From positions 434,001 to 498,000 of the forward strand of contig CAWKLX010000003.1 in assembly GCA_963850605.1 (NCBI GenBank): a stretch of DNA of 64,000 bases. The letters are read 5' to 3'. Both the position numbers and the translations under genes were made by a program. Under the pieces are notes generated by a model. That model did not search any database. It was not told the DNA's origin and worked only from the letters and a program-made list of their open reading frames with translations. Of this stretch, positions 8,152 through 20,109 are shown piece after piece. Within the stretch, counting starts at the first letter, position 1. Every line of letters starts with the position of its first letter. This stretch comes from BOG-908 sp963850605. GTDB lineage: Bacteria; Pseudomonadota; Alphaproteobacteria; Acetobacterales; Acetobacteraceae.

Positions 8152-9420
8152 ATGGCCGGGCTGGGGCCCTGGCCCGCGGATCGCCGTGTGGCGGTCGCGG
8201 TCAGCGGTGGCGCGGACAGCCTGTGCCTCGCCTGGCTGGCCGCGCGCTGGGGCAGGCCGCTGGGGCTGATCGTCGATCATGGATTGCGGATGGAGTCGGC
8301 GGCCGAGGCCGCGATGGCGCGCGATCGCCTGGCGGGCTTCGGCGTGGTCAGCCAGGTGCTCACCTTGCGCGTCCCCCACGGCCCAGGACTGGCGGCCAGG
8401 GCACGTGCGGCGCGCTATGGCGCGCTCGCGCAGGCAGTGGCGGAACTGGGGCTGAGCGACCTGCTTGTCGGCCATCACGCGGGCGACCAGGCCGAGACGG
8501 TGCTCATGCGCGCGGCGCGGTCCAGCGGGCCGCTGGGTCTGTCGGGCATGTCGGCGATCGTGGAGGGGCCGAGGCTGCGGCTGGTGCGCCCATTGCTCGC
8601 CACGCCGCCGGACCTGCTCAGGGCGTTGCTCCGCGCGCACCGGATCGCCTGGACGGAAGACCCGAGCAACGCCGACCCGGGCGCCACGCGCACCGGTCTG
8701 CGCGCCCGTCTGGCCGACGCGGCACTGCGTGGTGAGGTCGATGCCCGTATCGCCAGGCACGGCGCGGCCAGGGCCATCGCCGGGCAGGAGGTGGCCCGCA
8801 TCCTGGCGCGGCGTGCCGCCATTTTCCCGGAAGGCTACGCGTTGCTCGACCCTGGCCCTATCGAGCCTGATGCGCTGGCGGCGCTGGTGCGTGCGCTGAC
8901 CGGGTCCGCCTATCCTGCCCCGACCGCCGCGCTGGCCCGCATGGCGGCCGACCCCAGGCCGGGCACGCTGGGCGGCCTGCGCCTGACGAGTGCCGGGCGA
9001 TTGGGGCCCGGGCTGCTCCTGGTGCGTGAGGCAGGCGCGATGCGACCGCCGGTACCGGCTATCCACGGCACGCTGTGGGACCGGCGTTTTCACCTCGATG
9101 CGCCCGACGGATTGCCACATGGCGCCGAACTGGGGCCACTGGGCCGCGACGCTCGGCTTGTTCGTGGCCGCACAAGCCTGCCGGCTTCCGTGCTCGCCAC
9201 CCTGCCGGCATTGCGCGCCAGCCTGCCGGGCGGCGGGCGGGCGCTGGCAGTTCCGCATCTCGCGTATTTTGACGGATGGACAAACCGGTCCGTTCGGCTG
9301 ACTTTCTCCCCGTCCAGCCCTGCGGCCGGCGCACCGTTCTGTGTCCTGGCCTCGGGGGATGCGGAAAGGCCCGTGCCCCCCCATGTCCTGGATGAAGACA
9401 CGGCACGATGGTCCGGTTAA
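8152..9420 (+). CDS. tilS: tRNA(Ile)-lysidine synthetase TilS
   Basis: TilS converts the wobble C34 of the AUA-reading tRNA-Ile to lysidine using ATP and lysine. The PP-loop reads AVSGGADSLCLAW, and IVDHGLR and GHHAGDQAET follow at the expected spacing. The rest (422 residues with the ATG used here) covers the N-terminal ATPase domain and a shortened C-terminal region. The frame stays open upstream, and residues resembling the family N-terminus (LTGEWFEHVM) are encoded before ATG 8152. A non-ATG start as far up as 8095, overlapping the cpoB stop, is therefore possible. The frame is intact. Confidence 0.88.
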   Translation: MAGLGPWPADRRVAVAVSGGADSLCLAWLAARWGRPLGLIVDHGLRMESAAEAAMARDRLAGFGVVSQVLTLRVPHGPGLAARARAARYGALAQAVAELGLSDLLVGHHAGDQAETVLMRAARSSGPLGLSGMSAIVEGPRLRLVRPLLATPPDLLRALLRAHRIAWTEDPSNADPGATRTGLRARLADAALRGEVDARIARHGAARAIAGQEVARILARRAAIFPEGYALLDPGPIEPDALAALVRALTGSAYPAPTAALARMAADPRPGTLGGLRLTSAGRLGPGLLLVREAGAMRPPVPAIHGTLWDRRFHLDAPDGLPHGAELGPLGRDARLVRGRTSLPASVLATLPALRASLPGGGRALAVPHLAYFDGWTNRSVRLTFSPSSPAAGAPFCVLASGDAERPVPPHVLDEDTARWSG

Positions 9421-9519
9421 GGACCGCGGGCGGGCCGGGTGGACGAGACTGTGGCAAGCCGGTGGCTTGCCGCGCAGATTGGCTGCAAATCGCGATGTGT
9501 GCTTGGGACGTGGATGTAA

Positions 9520-11445
<1,926 letters not shown>

Positions 11446-11454
11446 TCGTTGAAA

Positions 11455-11482
11455 GCCCTCTCCTGCTCGGGAGAGGGTTTTT
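11455..11482 (+). terminator. rho-independent terminator after ftsH
   Basis: CCCTCTCC/GGGAGAGGG form a strong stem around a short loop and are followed by TTTTT. It lies 10 nt after the ftsH stop and separates ftsH from folP. Confidence 0.85.
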
Positions 11483-11515
11483 GGATCGGTCAGAGCCATC
11501 CGCACGCCCCGGATC

Positions 11516-12326
11516 ATGGCGATCCTGAACGTCACGCCGGACAGTTTCTCCGACGGTGGCGCACATGCCGATCCGGTGGCGGCCGGCTTGGCGATGTTGG
11601 AGGCCGGGGCCGACATCATCGACGTGGGCGGTGAAAGCACCCGGCCCGGCGCCGACCCTGTGGCACACGACGAAGAACAGCGGCGCATCCTGCCCACGGT
11701 GGCCGCCCTGGCCCGTGCGGGCGCGGTCGTCTCGGTCGACACGCGTCATGCCGCCACCATGCGCGCCGCACTCGATGCCGGCGCGGCCATCATCAACGAC
11801 GTGTCCGGCCTGCGCCACGACCCCGCCTCGGCCGGCATTCTGGCCCCCGCCGGTTGCGGCGTGGTGCTGATGCACATGCGCGGCACGCCGCAGACCATGG
11901 CCCTGGCATGCAACGTATGCCGATGTGGTGGCCGAGGTACGCACCGAACTGGCCGAGCGGGTCTCCCATGCCGAGGCGGCCGGCATTGCCCGCGCGAGGA
12001 TCACCATCGACCCCGGCTTCGGTTTTGCGAAGACGCCCGGGCAAAGCCTGGCCCTGCTGCACGGTCTGTCCGGCCTGGCCGCACTGGGCCTGCCGATCCT
12101 GGCCGGCGTGTCCCGCAAACGCTTCGTCGGTGTGTTCAGCGGAGAACAGAATGCCGCGCACCGCCTGCCGGGGTCGCTCGCGGCCGCGCTGTTCGCCTGG
12201 CAGCAGGGTGCATCCATCTTGCGCGTGCACGACGTTATCGAAACGGTGCAGGCGGTCCGTATGTGGCAGGCGCTGATGAGTGAGGATAGAATGATGACGT
12301 CGCAAGAATCCGGAACGAGGGCATGA
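11516..12326 (+). CDS. folP: dihydropteroate synthase FolP (one frame change)
   Basis: DHPS condenses 4-aminobenzoate with the pterin pyrophosphate in folate synthesis, the target of sulfonamides. The N-terminal half shows ILNVTPDSFSDGG, DVGGESTRPGA and VSVDTRHA. Near 11905-11925 one extra base shifts the frame. The rest continues with ITIDPGFGFAKTPGQ, LAGVSRKRFVG (pyrophosphate loop) and ILRVHDV. ATG 11516 is the best start since the family motif begins at residue 3. The stop overlaps glmM (ATGA). Together with pabB-pabC at 54.9-57.1 kb the window holds three folate-branch genes. Confidence 0.92.
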
Positions 12327-13691
12327 CGCGCAAACTCTTCGGCACAGACGGCATACGCGGCCGCGCCAACTCGCCGGCCATGAGTCCCGAGACGGCACTG
12401 CGCGTGGGCCTGGCCGCCGGGCTGCAATTCGTCCGCGGCGACCACCGCCACAAGGTGATCATCGGCAAGGACACCCGCCTGTCCGGCTATATGCTGGAGC
12501 CCGCCCTTGTCGCGGGGTTTACGAGTGCCGGGATGGACGTGCTGCTGGTCGGCCCACTGCCCACGCCCGCCATCGCCATGCTCACGCGCAGCATGCGCGC
12601 CGACCTCGGCGTCATGATCTCCGCCAGCCATAACCCCTACGAGGACAACGGCATAAAGCTGTTCGGCCCGGACGGCTTCAAGCTGTCGGACGAGACCGAA
12701 GCGGCCATCGAACGCCTGATGGACACCGACCTGCAGGCCAGCCTGGCCGCCCCACAAAAACTAGGCCGTGCCCGCCGCATGGAGGACGCTGCCGGCCGCT
12801 ACATAGAAAACGCCAAGGCCAGCTTCCCGCGGAAACTCACGTTGGATGGGCTGAAGATTGTCGTGGACTGCGCGCATGGCGCGGCCTATCGCGTGGCGCC
12901 CACGGTATTGGCCGAACTCGGCGCCGACGTGGTGCCGGTCGGCGTCAGCCCCGACGGTTTCAACATCAATCGCGATTGCGGGTCCATGCACCCGGACGCG
13001 CTGTGCCGCGAAGTGCTGGCCCACGGCGCCGACCTCGGCATGGCGCTGGACGGGGATGCGGACCGTGTTCTGCTGGCCGACGAGCGCGGCCATCTGATCG
13101 ACGGCGATCAGGTACTGGCCCTGATCGCGCAAAGCTGGTCGCGCGACGGAAGGCTGCGCGGCGGCGGCATCGTGGCGACAGTCATGTCGAACCTGGGATT
13201 GGAACGCTTTCCTGGTCGATCAGGGCCTTGGGCTGGAGCGCACGGCGGTCGGCGACCGCTACGTGGTCGAGCGTATGCGCGAGACCGGCATCAACCTGGG
13301 CGGCGAGCAGTCCGGCCATATGATCCTGTCCGATTTCGCCACCACCGGGGACGGGCTGATCGCGGCCCTGCAGGTGCTGGCCACGATCATGGCCGAGGGC
13401 CGGCCAGCCAGCGACGTATGCCGGCGGTTTTCCCCATTGCCGCAATTGCTGCGCAACGTGCGTTTCTCGGGCGGTGCGCCGCTGGCCGACCCTCGCGTGA
13501 TCGAAGCGGCCCGGGGCGTGGAAGCGCGGCTTGTGGGCACCGGTCGCCTGCTGCTGCGCCCCAGCGGCACGGAGCGGCTGATCCGTGTCATGGCGGAGGG
13601 GGAGGATGAAGCGCTGGTGGCCTCCGTCGTCGCCGAGCTGTGCGCGATCATCGAACAGGTATCCGTTCCGGCCGCCTTGGCTGCGGATTGA
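12323..13691 (+). CDS. glmM: phosphoglucosamine mutase GlmM (one frame change)
   Basis: GlmM converts glucosamine-6-phosphate to glucosamine-1-phosphate for UDP-GlcNAc synthesis, an essential step toward peptidoglycan and lipopolysaccharide. The N-terminus reads KLFGTDGIRGRAN. The phosphoserine loop is ISASHNPYEDNGIKLFG, the metal loop DGDADR and the phosphate-binding end LLRPSGTE. Near 13206-13212 an extra T (CGCTTTCCTGG where CGCTTCCTGG is expected) shifts the frame, and the protein resumes with LVDQGLGLERTAVGDRYVV. Because the enzyme is normally essential, this break is more likely a sequence error than a dead gene. Confidence 0.93.
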
Positions 13692-14506
13692 GCCTGGCGG
13701 GGCCGCTGGGCCGGGTGCTGGTGGTCGCCGGTTCCGACTCGGGCGGCGGGGCCGGTATCCAGGCCGACATCAAAACCATCATGGCACTGGGCGGCTACGC
13801 CTGCACGGCCATGACCGCGTTGACGGCACAGGACACACGTGGCGTGCACGGCACGCATCCCGTACCGCCCGCCTTCGTGCGAGCGCAGATAGCCTGCGTT
13901 CTGGAAGATATCGGCGCGGATGCCGTGAAGACCGGCATGCTGGCCAACGCTGACATCGTCGCGGAAGTGGCCACTATTCTGGCCGTGCACCCCGGCCTGC
14001 CATTCGTGCTGGACCCGGTCATGGTGGCGAAGGGGGGTGCCAGCTTGCTCGACCGGGACGCGGTGGACGCCGTGCGTGAGCGATTGATGCCGCGGGCGAG
14101 CCTGGTCACCCCGAACGTGCCCGAGGCGGAGGCGCTGACAGGGCGCCGGATCGTGTCGGTCGACGACCTTGAGCCGGCCGCGCGTGCGCTGCTCGCCATG
14201 GGGCCGCGCGCCGTCCTCCTCAAAGGTGGCCACCTGGACGGCGAGCACGTCACCGATCTGCTGGTGACCGCCGGCAGTGTCCAGCGGTTCGTCGCGCCGC
14301 GCGCGAACACGCGGCATACACACGGTACCGGCTGCACGCTGGCCAGCGGCGTGGCGGCAGGGCTCGCGCTGGGAAAAGACCTGCCCGATGCGGTGGCCCA
14401 CGCCCACGCCTATGTGCAACGCGCCATAGAAGCCGCCCCGGGCTTGGGCGGGGGGCACGGTCCGCTCGGCCACGGCGCGGCCTGGCAGCACGGAGATTCT
14501 CGCTAG
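13688..14506 (+). CDS. thiD: bifunctional HMP kinase / HMP-phosphate kinase ThiD
   Basis: A 272-residue ribokinase-fold enzyme that phosphorylates hydroxymethylpyrimidine twice for thiamine synthesis. The N-terminus has VAGSDSGGGAGIQADIKT and the C-terminus the anion-hole motif THGTGCTLASG, with DPVMVAKGG in the middle. A TTG start at 13688 overlaps the glmM stop (TTGA); an earlier ATG in frame lies inside glmM. The frame is intact. The next gene starts on the base after the stop. Confidence 0.9.
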   Translation: MSLAGPLGRVLVVAGSDSGGGAGIQADIKTIMALGGYACTAMTALTAQDTRGVHGTHPVPPAFVRAQIACVLEDIGADAVKTGMLANADIVAEVATILAVHPGLPFVLDPVMVAKGGASLLDRDAVDAVRERLMPRASLVTPNVPEAEALTGRRIVSVDDLEPAARALLAMGPRAVLLKGGHLDGEHVTDLLVTAGSVQRFVAPRANTRHTHGTGCTLASGVAAGLALGKDLPDAVAHAHAYVQRAIEAAPGLGGGHGPLGHGAAWQHGDSR

Positions 14507-15298
14507 ATGCAGCTCGAATACTGGGTCGTCGACGCCTTCACCGACCGCGTCTTCGCGGGCAACCCGGCGGCCGTGGTGCTGCCGGCTGCCCCTCTGCCGG
14601 ACTCGCTGATGCAGTCCATCGCCGCCGAGAACAATCTGAGCGAGACGGCCTTCGCCGTGCCGGAGCAGGATGGCTTCCGCCTGCGCTGGTTCACCCCGAC
14701 GGTCGAGGTGGATTTGTGCGGCCACGCGACGCTCGCGACCAGTTTTGTCCTGGCGGGCCAAGGCCATGCCGGTCCCTTCCGGTTCCACACGCGCTCCGGC
14801 GTGCTGACGGCCAGCGTGTCCGAGAGTGGGATCGAGCTCGACTTCCCGGCCCGGCCCTTCGAGGTGATCGAGGCGCCGGAGGGCCTCGAGGAGGCGCTGG
14901 GCACAAAGCCGGTAGCGGTCTTCCGCTCCGCCAGTCTGGTAGCCGTGCTTGCCGACGCCGGCGAGGTAGCATCCCTCCGGCCCGATCTGCGCCGTGTGGC
15001 AGCGCTGCCCGGTGGAAATCTGATCGTGACCGCCCAGGGCGGGCAGGGTGCCGACGTCACCAGCCGGTTCTTCGCGCCCGGCTATGGCATCGACGAAGAT
15101 CCGGTCACTGGCTCGCTGCACACTCAGGTGGTGCCTTACTGGGCGGACAAGCTTGGCCGCGACGCGCTGATCTGCCACCAGGCCAGCGCCCGCGGCGGCA
15201 CCCTGCACTGCACGATGGCCGGCGACCGCGTGCGCATGCGCGGCACCGCCATCCTCTACGCGCACGGCACGATGTTCCTGCCGGATGGGCATGGCTGA
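14507..15298 (+). CDS. PhzF family isomerase/epimerase-like protein
   Basis: A 263-residue protein of the PhzF family, which shares the diaminopimelate epimerase fold. It shows DAFTDRVFAGNPAAVV, the catalytic-Glu motif NLSETAF, CGHATLA and DEDPVTGSLH. Family members isomerise dihydroxyanthranilate or unknown small molecules, and the substrate here is not known. ATG 14507 directly follows the thiD stop, and the gene overlaps dapF by 14 nt. It is striking that a fold relative (DapF) is the next gene, although the two sequences have diverged too far to call this a recent duplication. Confidence 0.88.
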   Translation: MQLEYWVVDAFTDRVFAGNPAAVVLPAAPLPDSLMQSIAAENNLSETAFAVPEQDGFRLRWFTPTVEVDLCGHATLATSFVLAGQGHAGPFRFHTRSGVLTASVSESGIELDFPARPFEVIEAPEGLEEALGTKPVAVFRSASLVAVLADAGEVASLRPDLRRVAALPGGNLIVTAQGGQGADVTSRFFAPGYGIDEDPVTGSLHTQVVPYWADKLGRDALICHQASARGGTLHCTMAGDRVRMRGTAILYAHGTMFLPDGHG

Positions 15299-16103
15299 GC
15301 ACACAGGCGAGATCGCGTTCGTCAAAATGCACGGCGCGGGCAATGATTTCATGGTCCTGGACGCCCGTGCGGGTGGGGTGGTGTTGTCGCCCCAGCGTAT
15401 CGTCGCCCTGGCCGACCGGCGGCGCGGCGTGGGCTGCGATCAGCTCATCGTGCTGACCGCCTCGGACCGCGCGGATGTCGCCATGCGCATCTACAACCCG
15501 GATGGGTCGGAGGCAGGTGCCTGCGGCAACGCCACGCGCTGCGTTGCTTCCCTGGCCGGCGCCCGGACGATCGAGACGGCAGCCGGGCTATTGAGCGCCT
15601 GGCCCGACGGAGACGGCGTGACGGTCGATATGGGGCCGCCGGCGCTTGGCTGGCGTGATGTGCCCCTGTCGCGCGAATGCGACACGCTGCATGTACCCTT
15701 GCCGGGTGACCCTGCCTGCCTGTCGATGGGCAATCCCCACGCTACCCTGTTCGTGGCCGATCTCGACGACACGGACGTGGCCGTTCAAGGTGCGGCGCTG
15801 GAACGGGACAAGATCTTTCCGGACCGTGCCAATATCGGCTTCGCCCGGGTACTGGCGCCCGACCGTATTCGGCTGCGCGTGTGGGAACGTGGAGCCGGCC
15901 TTACCCTGGCCTGCGGATCGGGCGCCTGCGCCGCGCTCGTCAACGCGCACCGCCGCGGTCTGACCGGCCGTCGCGCCACCCTGCTTCTCGACGGCGGCAC
16001 GCTGGACATCGAATGGCGTGCGGCCGACCGGCATGTGCTGATGACCGGCCCGTGCGCCACCGCCTTTCACGGCACGCTGGACCTCTCTACCTACACGCTA
16101 TGA
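15285..16103 (+). CDS. dapF: diaminopimelate epimerase DapF
   Basis: DapF interconverts LL- and meso-diaminopimelate for peptidoglycan and lysine synthesis. Both catalytic cysteines are visible: GACGNATRC in the N-terminal half and LACGSGACAA in the C-terminal half. KMHGAGNDFMVLD and the substrate loop MGNPHATLF are also present. The length is 272 residues with ATG 15285, or two fewer with ATG 15291; both overlap phzF. The stop overlaps mtaB (ATGA). Confidence 0.94.
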   Translation: MGMAEHTGEIAFVKMHGAGNDFMVLDARAGGVVLSPQRIVALADRRRGVGCDQLIVLTASDRADVAMRIYNPDGSEAGACGNATRCVASLAGARTIETAAGLLSAWPDGDGVTVDMGPPALGWRDVPLSRECDTLHVPLPGDPACLSMGNPHATLFVADLDDTDVAVQGAALERDKIFPDRANIGFARVLAPDRIRLRVWERGAGLTLACGSGACAALVNAHRRGLTGRRATLLLDGGTLDIEWRAADRHVLMTGPCATAFHGTLDLSTYTL

Positions 16104-17337
16104 GTTCTCGACGTTCTGACCTTCGGCTGCCGCCTCAATGCCTTTGAGAGCGAGGTGATACGCGGTCTGGCGGCCAACCTGGCCGATACGGTCGTGGTCA
16201 ACACCTGCGCGGTGACGGGCGAGGCGGAGCGCCAGGCACGCCGCGCGATCGCGCGCGCACATCGCGAACAGCCTGGTCGCCCGATCGTGGTCACCGGCTG
16301 CGCGGCGCAGATCGCGCCGGACCGCTGGGCCGGCCTGCCGGGCGTCTCGCGCGTGCTGGGCAATGCGGAGAAACTTGTCGCCGAATCCTGGCGCCAGGAC
16401 GCGCCCGGGCAGGTGGGCGACATCATGCGCGCGCCTCCCGTGGCTACGCCGGTAGCCCAGACGTCCAAAGCGCGCGCGCTGCTGCAGGTGCAGCAAGGAT
16501 GCGACCATCGCTGCACCTTCTGCGTCATCCCGTTCGGCCGCGGCCCCAGCCGCTCCGTGCCGGCCGAGACGCTGGTGGCCCGCGCCCGCGCCCTGGTGGC
16601 GGCCGGCCATCACGAGGTGGTTTTGACGGGGGTGGACATCGCCAGCTATGGCGCGGACCTGCCGGACCGCCCGCGCCTGGGAACGCTGTTGAAGACGCTG
16701 CTGATGCGCGTGCCGGAACTCGCGAGGCTGCGTTTGTCTTCGCTCGATCCCGCGGCCATCGACGACGATTTTTGGGACGTGCTGGCCAACGAGCCGCGCC
16801 TGATGCCGCATTTGCACCTGTCGCTGCAATCCGGATCGACTCTGATCCTGAAGCGTATGCGCCGCCGGCACAGCCGCCGCTCAGGCGGCCCAGGCCATCG
16901 CGCGCGCAAGGGCGCTGCGGCCCGGCCTGGCCGTCGGCGCCGACCTGATCGCCGGCTTCCCGACCGAGACCGACGCGCTGTTCGAAGAAACGCTCGCCTT
17001 CGTGCGTGACGCCGAACTCCCCTATCTGCATGTCTTTCCATACAGCGAACGCCCGGGAACGCCGGCGGCCCGCATGCCGGCCGTCGCGCCGCCGGAGCGG
17101 CGTGCCCGCGCGGCTCGCCTGCGGCAAGCGGGCGAGGCGGCGGCCGCACATTTCCACGCAGCCCAAATCGGCGGACCGGCGACCATATTGACCGAGGCGG
17201 CGAAACCGGGCGCGCCGAACGGGCATTCGGAGAAATTCTGTCCGGTGCGGCTGCCCGGCGCATGGCCGCCCGGCCAGCTTGTGACCGCCCGCATCACCGC
17301 CGCCGACCAGCACGGCCTGTATGCGGAACCCGGCTGA
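16100..17337 (+). CDS. mtaB: tRNA methylthiotransferase MtaB-like (two frame changes)
   Basis: A radical-SAM enzyme that methylthiolates t6A37 in tRNA. ATG 16100 overlaps the dapF stop. After four codons one extra base shifts the frame to VLTFGCRLNAFESEVI, the start of the N-terminal UPF0004 domain (Cys in FGCRLN, NTCAVT, TGCAAQ). The radical-SAM cluster is CDHRCTFCVIPFGRG. Near 16865-16875 an extra C shifts the frame again. The rest continues with VGADLIAGFPTETD and HVFPYSERPGTPA, then a TRAM-like end to TGA 17335-17337. The order dapF-mtaB-ftsY is common in alphaproteobacteria. Confidence 0.9.
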
Positions 17338-18248
17338 TGGCCGGCTTCTTCTCCAGGCTTAAAGAAGGTCTCCAGCGCAGCACCCAGAAGCTGACCGATG
17401 GCCTGACCACCGTTCTGGTTCATCGCCGGCTCGATGACGCGGCGCTGGAGCAGATGGAGGACGTGCTCGTCTCGGCCGATCTTGGACCGGCGGTCGCGCA
17501 AAAAATCATCCGCGGGTTCCGGGCCGCCCGCTTCGGGGACCAGGTAACAGGGGCCGAGGTGCGGGCCGCCCTGGCCCGCGAGATCGCCGCGATCCTGGAA
17601 CCGGTGGCCAAACCTTTGGTGCTGGACCCGCAGCGCCGCCCGCATGTGGTGCTCGTGGTGGGCGTGAACGGCACCGGCAAGACCACCACCATCGGCAAGC
17701 TCGCGCTGCAATATGCACGCGACGGCGTCCGCCCCATGCTGGTGGCCGGCGACACGTTTCGCGCGGCCGCCGTCGAGCAGTTGCAGATCTGGGGGGAGCG
17801 CACAGGCGCCCCGGTGATCGCCGGGGCCGCCAATTCGGATGCGGCGGGGCTGGCGTTCAACGCGCTGACGCAGGCCCGGGCGGAGGGTGCGGGGGTGCTG
17901 CTGATCGATACGGCGGGGCGGCTGCACAACAAGTCCGCGCTGATGGAGGAGCTGCAGAAGATCATTCGCGTCCTGCGCAAGCAGGATGCGAGCGCGCCGC
18001 ACTCCGTGCTGCTCGTGTTGGACGCGACCACCGGACAGAACGCGGTGCAGCAGGTACGGGTGTTTCGCGAGCTGGTGGCGGTGACGGGGTTGATCGTGAC
18101 CAAGCTGGACGGGAGCGCCAAAGGCGGGATTGTTGTGGCGCTGGCCGAGGAATTCGGGTTGCCGATTCATGCGGTGGGTGTGGGTGAGCAGGCCGGGGAT
18201 TTGCGGGCGTTCGAGGCGGCGGATTTTGCCCGGGGACTGGTGGGATGA
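17337..18248 (+). CDS. ftsY: signal recognition particle receptor FtsY
   Basis: FtsY docks SRP-bound ribosomes at the membrane and is a GTPase of the SRP family. The 303-residue protein has a short N domain, then G1 GVNGTGKTTT, the DTFRAAA insertion motif, DTAGR and TKLDGSAKGG. The long acidic A domain found in enterobacterial FtsY is absent, as in other alphaproteobacteria. ATG 17337 overlaps the mtaB stop (TGATG). The frame is intact. The 168 bp after the stop hold one type E hairpin (18375-18400) and no gene. Confidence 0.95.
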   Translation: MAGFFSRLKEGLQRSTQKLTDGLTTVLVHRRLDDAALEQMEDVLVSADLGPAVAQKIIRGFRAARFGDQVTGAEVRAALAREIAAILEPVAKPLVLDPQRRPHVVLVVGVNGTGKTTTIGKLALQYARDGVRPMLVAGDTFRAAAVEQLQIWGERTGAPVIAGAANSDAAGLAFNALTQARAEGAGVLLIDTAGRLHNKSALMEELQKIIRVLRKQDASAPHSVLLVLDATTGQNAVQQVRVFRELVAVTGLIVTKLDGSAKGGIVVALAEEFGLPIHAVGVGEQAGDLRAFEAADFARGLVG

Positions 18249-18374
18249 GTGCAGGCGTGCGTGCGGATCTCGTTGAGCGGACGCACATGCCTGGTGAAGC
18301 GATCCATGCCAAACGAATTCCCGCGATTCTCAACAGGCCCTCGTTGCATTGGCTTTTTGCTGCGGAGAGTTGGG

Positions 18375-18400
18375 TGGTGGGCTGAAGCCCACCCTACGAG
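18375..18400. repeat. GC-rich palindromic repeat (type E, copy 2)
   Basis: GGTGGGCT and AGCCCACC pair around GA and are followed by CTACGAGG. It lies between the convergent ftsY and beta-helix genes and probably terminates one or both. Confidence 0.6.
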
Positions 18401-18416
18401 GTGTCGTGTTGGTTTC

Positions 18417-20109
18417 TTAGGTGTGGGTAATCAGGAGGCCTCCGGTTCCGTCGGCGGTGAAGTTGAACAGGCCGAGATCGGTGGAGGTACCTTGAAAGTG
18501 CAGCGTTGCGGTTTGGGCGTTGTTGGTGATCTGGAGCAGGCCGGTATTGACGGTGTACTGGGTTCGGAGATCGGAGAGGCTGAAATCCTTGAGGTCGATT
18601 CGACTCGCCTGCGGTGAAATTTTCGAGCAGCGGGCCGGTGTAGGAGGCGGCGCCGACATGCGTGCCGAAGAGCGATGTGTCGTCGATGATGAGTTCGCTG
18701 GGGGCGGCGAAGCTCATGACCGATCTGGCACCCAGGGCGGCGGCGACGTCGAGGGTGGCGCCGTCTAACAGGTGGAAGGCGCCGGTGCTGGCGGCGTCGA
18801 TGGCCCTGGTGATGTCGAGCGTGCCGGAGACCGCGACGGTGCCGTTGTCCAGTATGGTGCCGATCGTGTCGGTACCGTCCAGAGACCAGCTTGCCTTGGC
18901 ATCGACCGACACCGTGTCGAAACCGTAGAACTGGCCTGTGCCGATACCGGCAATTGAGGCAGTGCCTGCGGCCAGCTCGATCGTGCTGTTGCTGCCGTTG
19001 GGGGCCAGTACAGCGCCTATGAAGCTGGCGCCGGGATCGACCACAAGGCGATCGTTCGTGGTGCCAGCGTCGAAGACGACGCTGGGGCTCTGAAAGGATA
19101 GGGCACCGAGTATGCCGCTGTTGATAAGGGTTCCGGACCCCGATTGGAATTCGATGCTCCGCGTAATTGAGCCGCTGTTGGTGAGCGTTCCACCGGCTAC
19201 GATAATGATCCCTCCCTGAACTGTGCCGTGGTTCACCAATACGCCTGACTGCAACGTGACCGCGTCGTATTCCGCGATGATAAGGCCCGTGTTCACGATG
19301 TGCCCATTCGTGCCGAGGGTTATCGCGGTGATGCCGCCTATTGTACCGGAATTCGAGACGACACCGTTGTCGCCTAAACTCACGGCGGCTTGGTTTCCAC
19401 CGTAGAGAACGCCGGCGTTCGCCACGGAGACGTTGTTGCCGCCTCTGACACCGCCGCTTCTGCCGCTGACGAAGCCGGATATGCTACTCATGAAGCGGCT
19501 GTTATCGCCCAGGGTGACAGCGATGGCTGACTGAGATTGGATGAAACCGCTATTGATCACAGATCCTGAACTCAGGACGAGACCACCAGCTTCCGTATCG
19601 TCCGTTGAGATATCTCCGGTATTGACGATACTACCAGCGCCAAGCGACACATCTCCCAACACGTGGCCGCTATTCTCAATCATTCCGGTGCCCAGCAATA
19701 TCCCGTAGCCCAGGATATTGATGATCGAACCGCTGTTGCGGACGATGCCAGACCCAAGTTTGACGGCGTTCGAGTTCGGCCCGAAAATTGAGCCAGTATT
19801 GTAGATTTTGCCATTGCCGTCGATTTCGACAACGTAATCGGCGCTGGACATCGAGGCCGTCTGGATGGTGCCTGAATTGGTCACGATGCCGTCGCCGGCC
19901 AGGAGAATACCGTTGTCCTGGGCCGATATCGCGCCGCGATTGGTGATCCACCACATCGTGCTGGCGTCGCCGTCGATCCCGTCGCCGGAGGAGATGATGG
20001 CGCCGTTCGCGGCTACCGTCAGCGGGGAGTCCGATCCGTTTGTCGAAAGGGGGTCGGAGAGGCTCAGTATCAGGGGGCCGTTCAGCGTGTTGTGAATTGT
20101 CCTGGACAT
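18417..20109 (-). CDS. beta-helix repeat protein, autotransporter passenger-like (one frame change)
   Basis: About 560 residues dominated by short repeats of the type NSGTI, NTGSI and NSGS spaced 20-40 residues apart, with few charged residues and almost no Cys. This is the composition of a right-handed parallel beta-helix as in filamentous adhesin and autotransporter passengers. Near 18610 a net one-base insertion shifts the frame; the true end (LKDFSLSDLRTQYTVNTG and on) stops at 18417. No signal peptide precedes MSRTIHNTLNGPL and there is no C-terminal beta-barrel. It would need another export route (perhaps type I) or be an incomplete gene. Function is not known. Confidence 0.65.

Noticed and set aside
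13259..15352. A 697-codon minus-strand open frame opposite thiD and phzF
   Set aside because: Composition and lack of motifs mark it as a shadow of the plus-strand genes.
14507..16103. phzF-dapF as a recent tandem duplication
   Set aside because: They share a fold but the visible motifs differ (SETAF and DPVTGS against the two Cys motifs), so ancient divergence is more likely.
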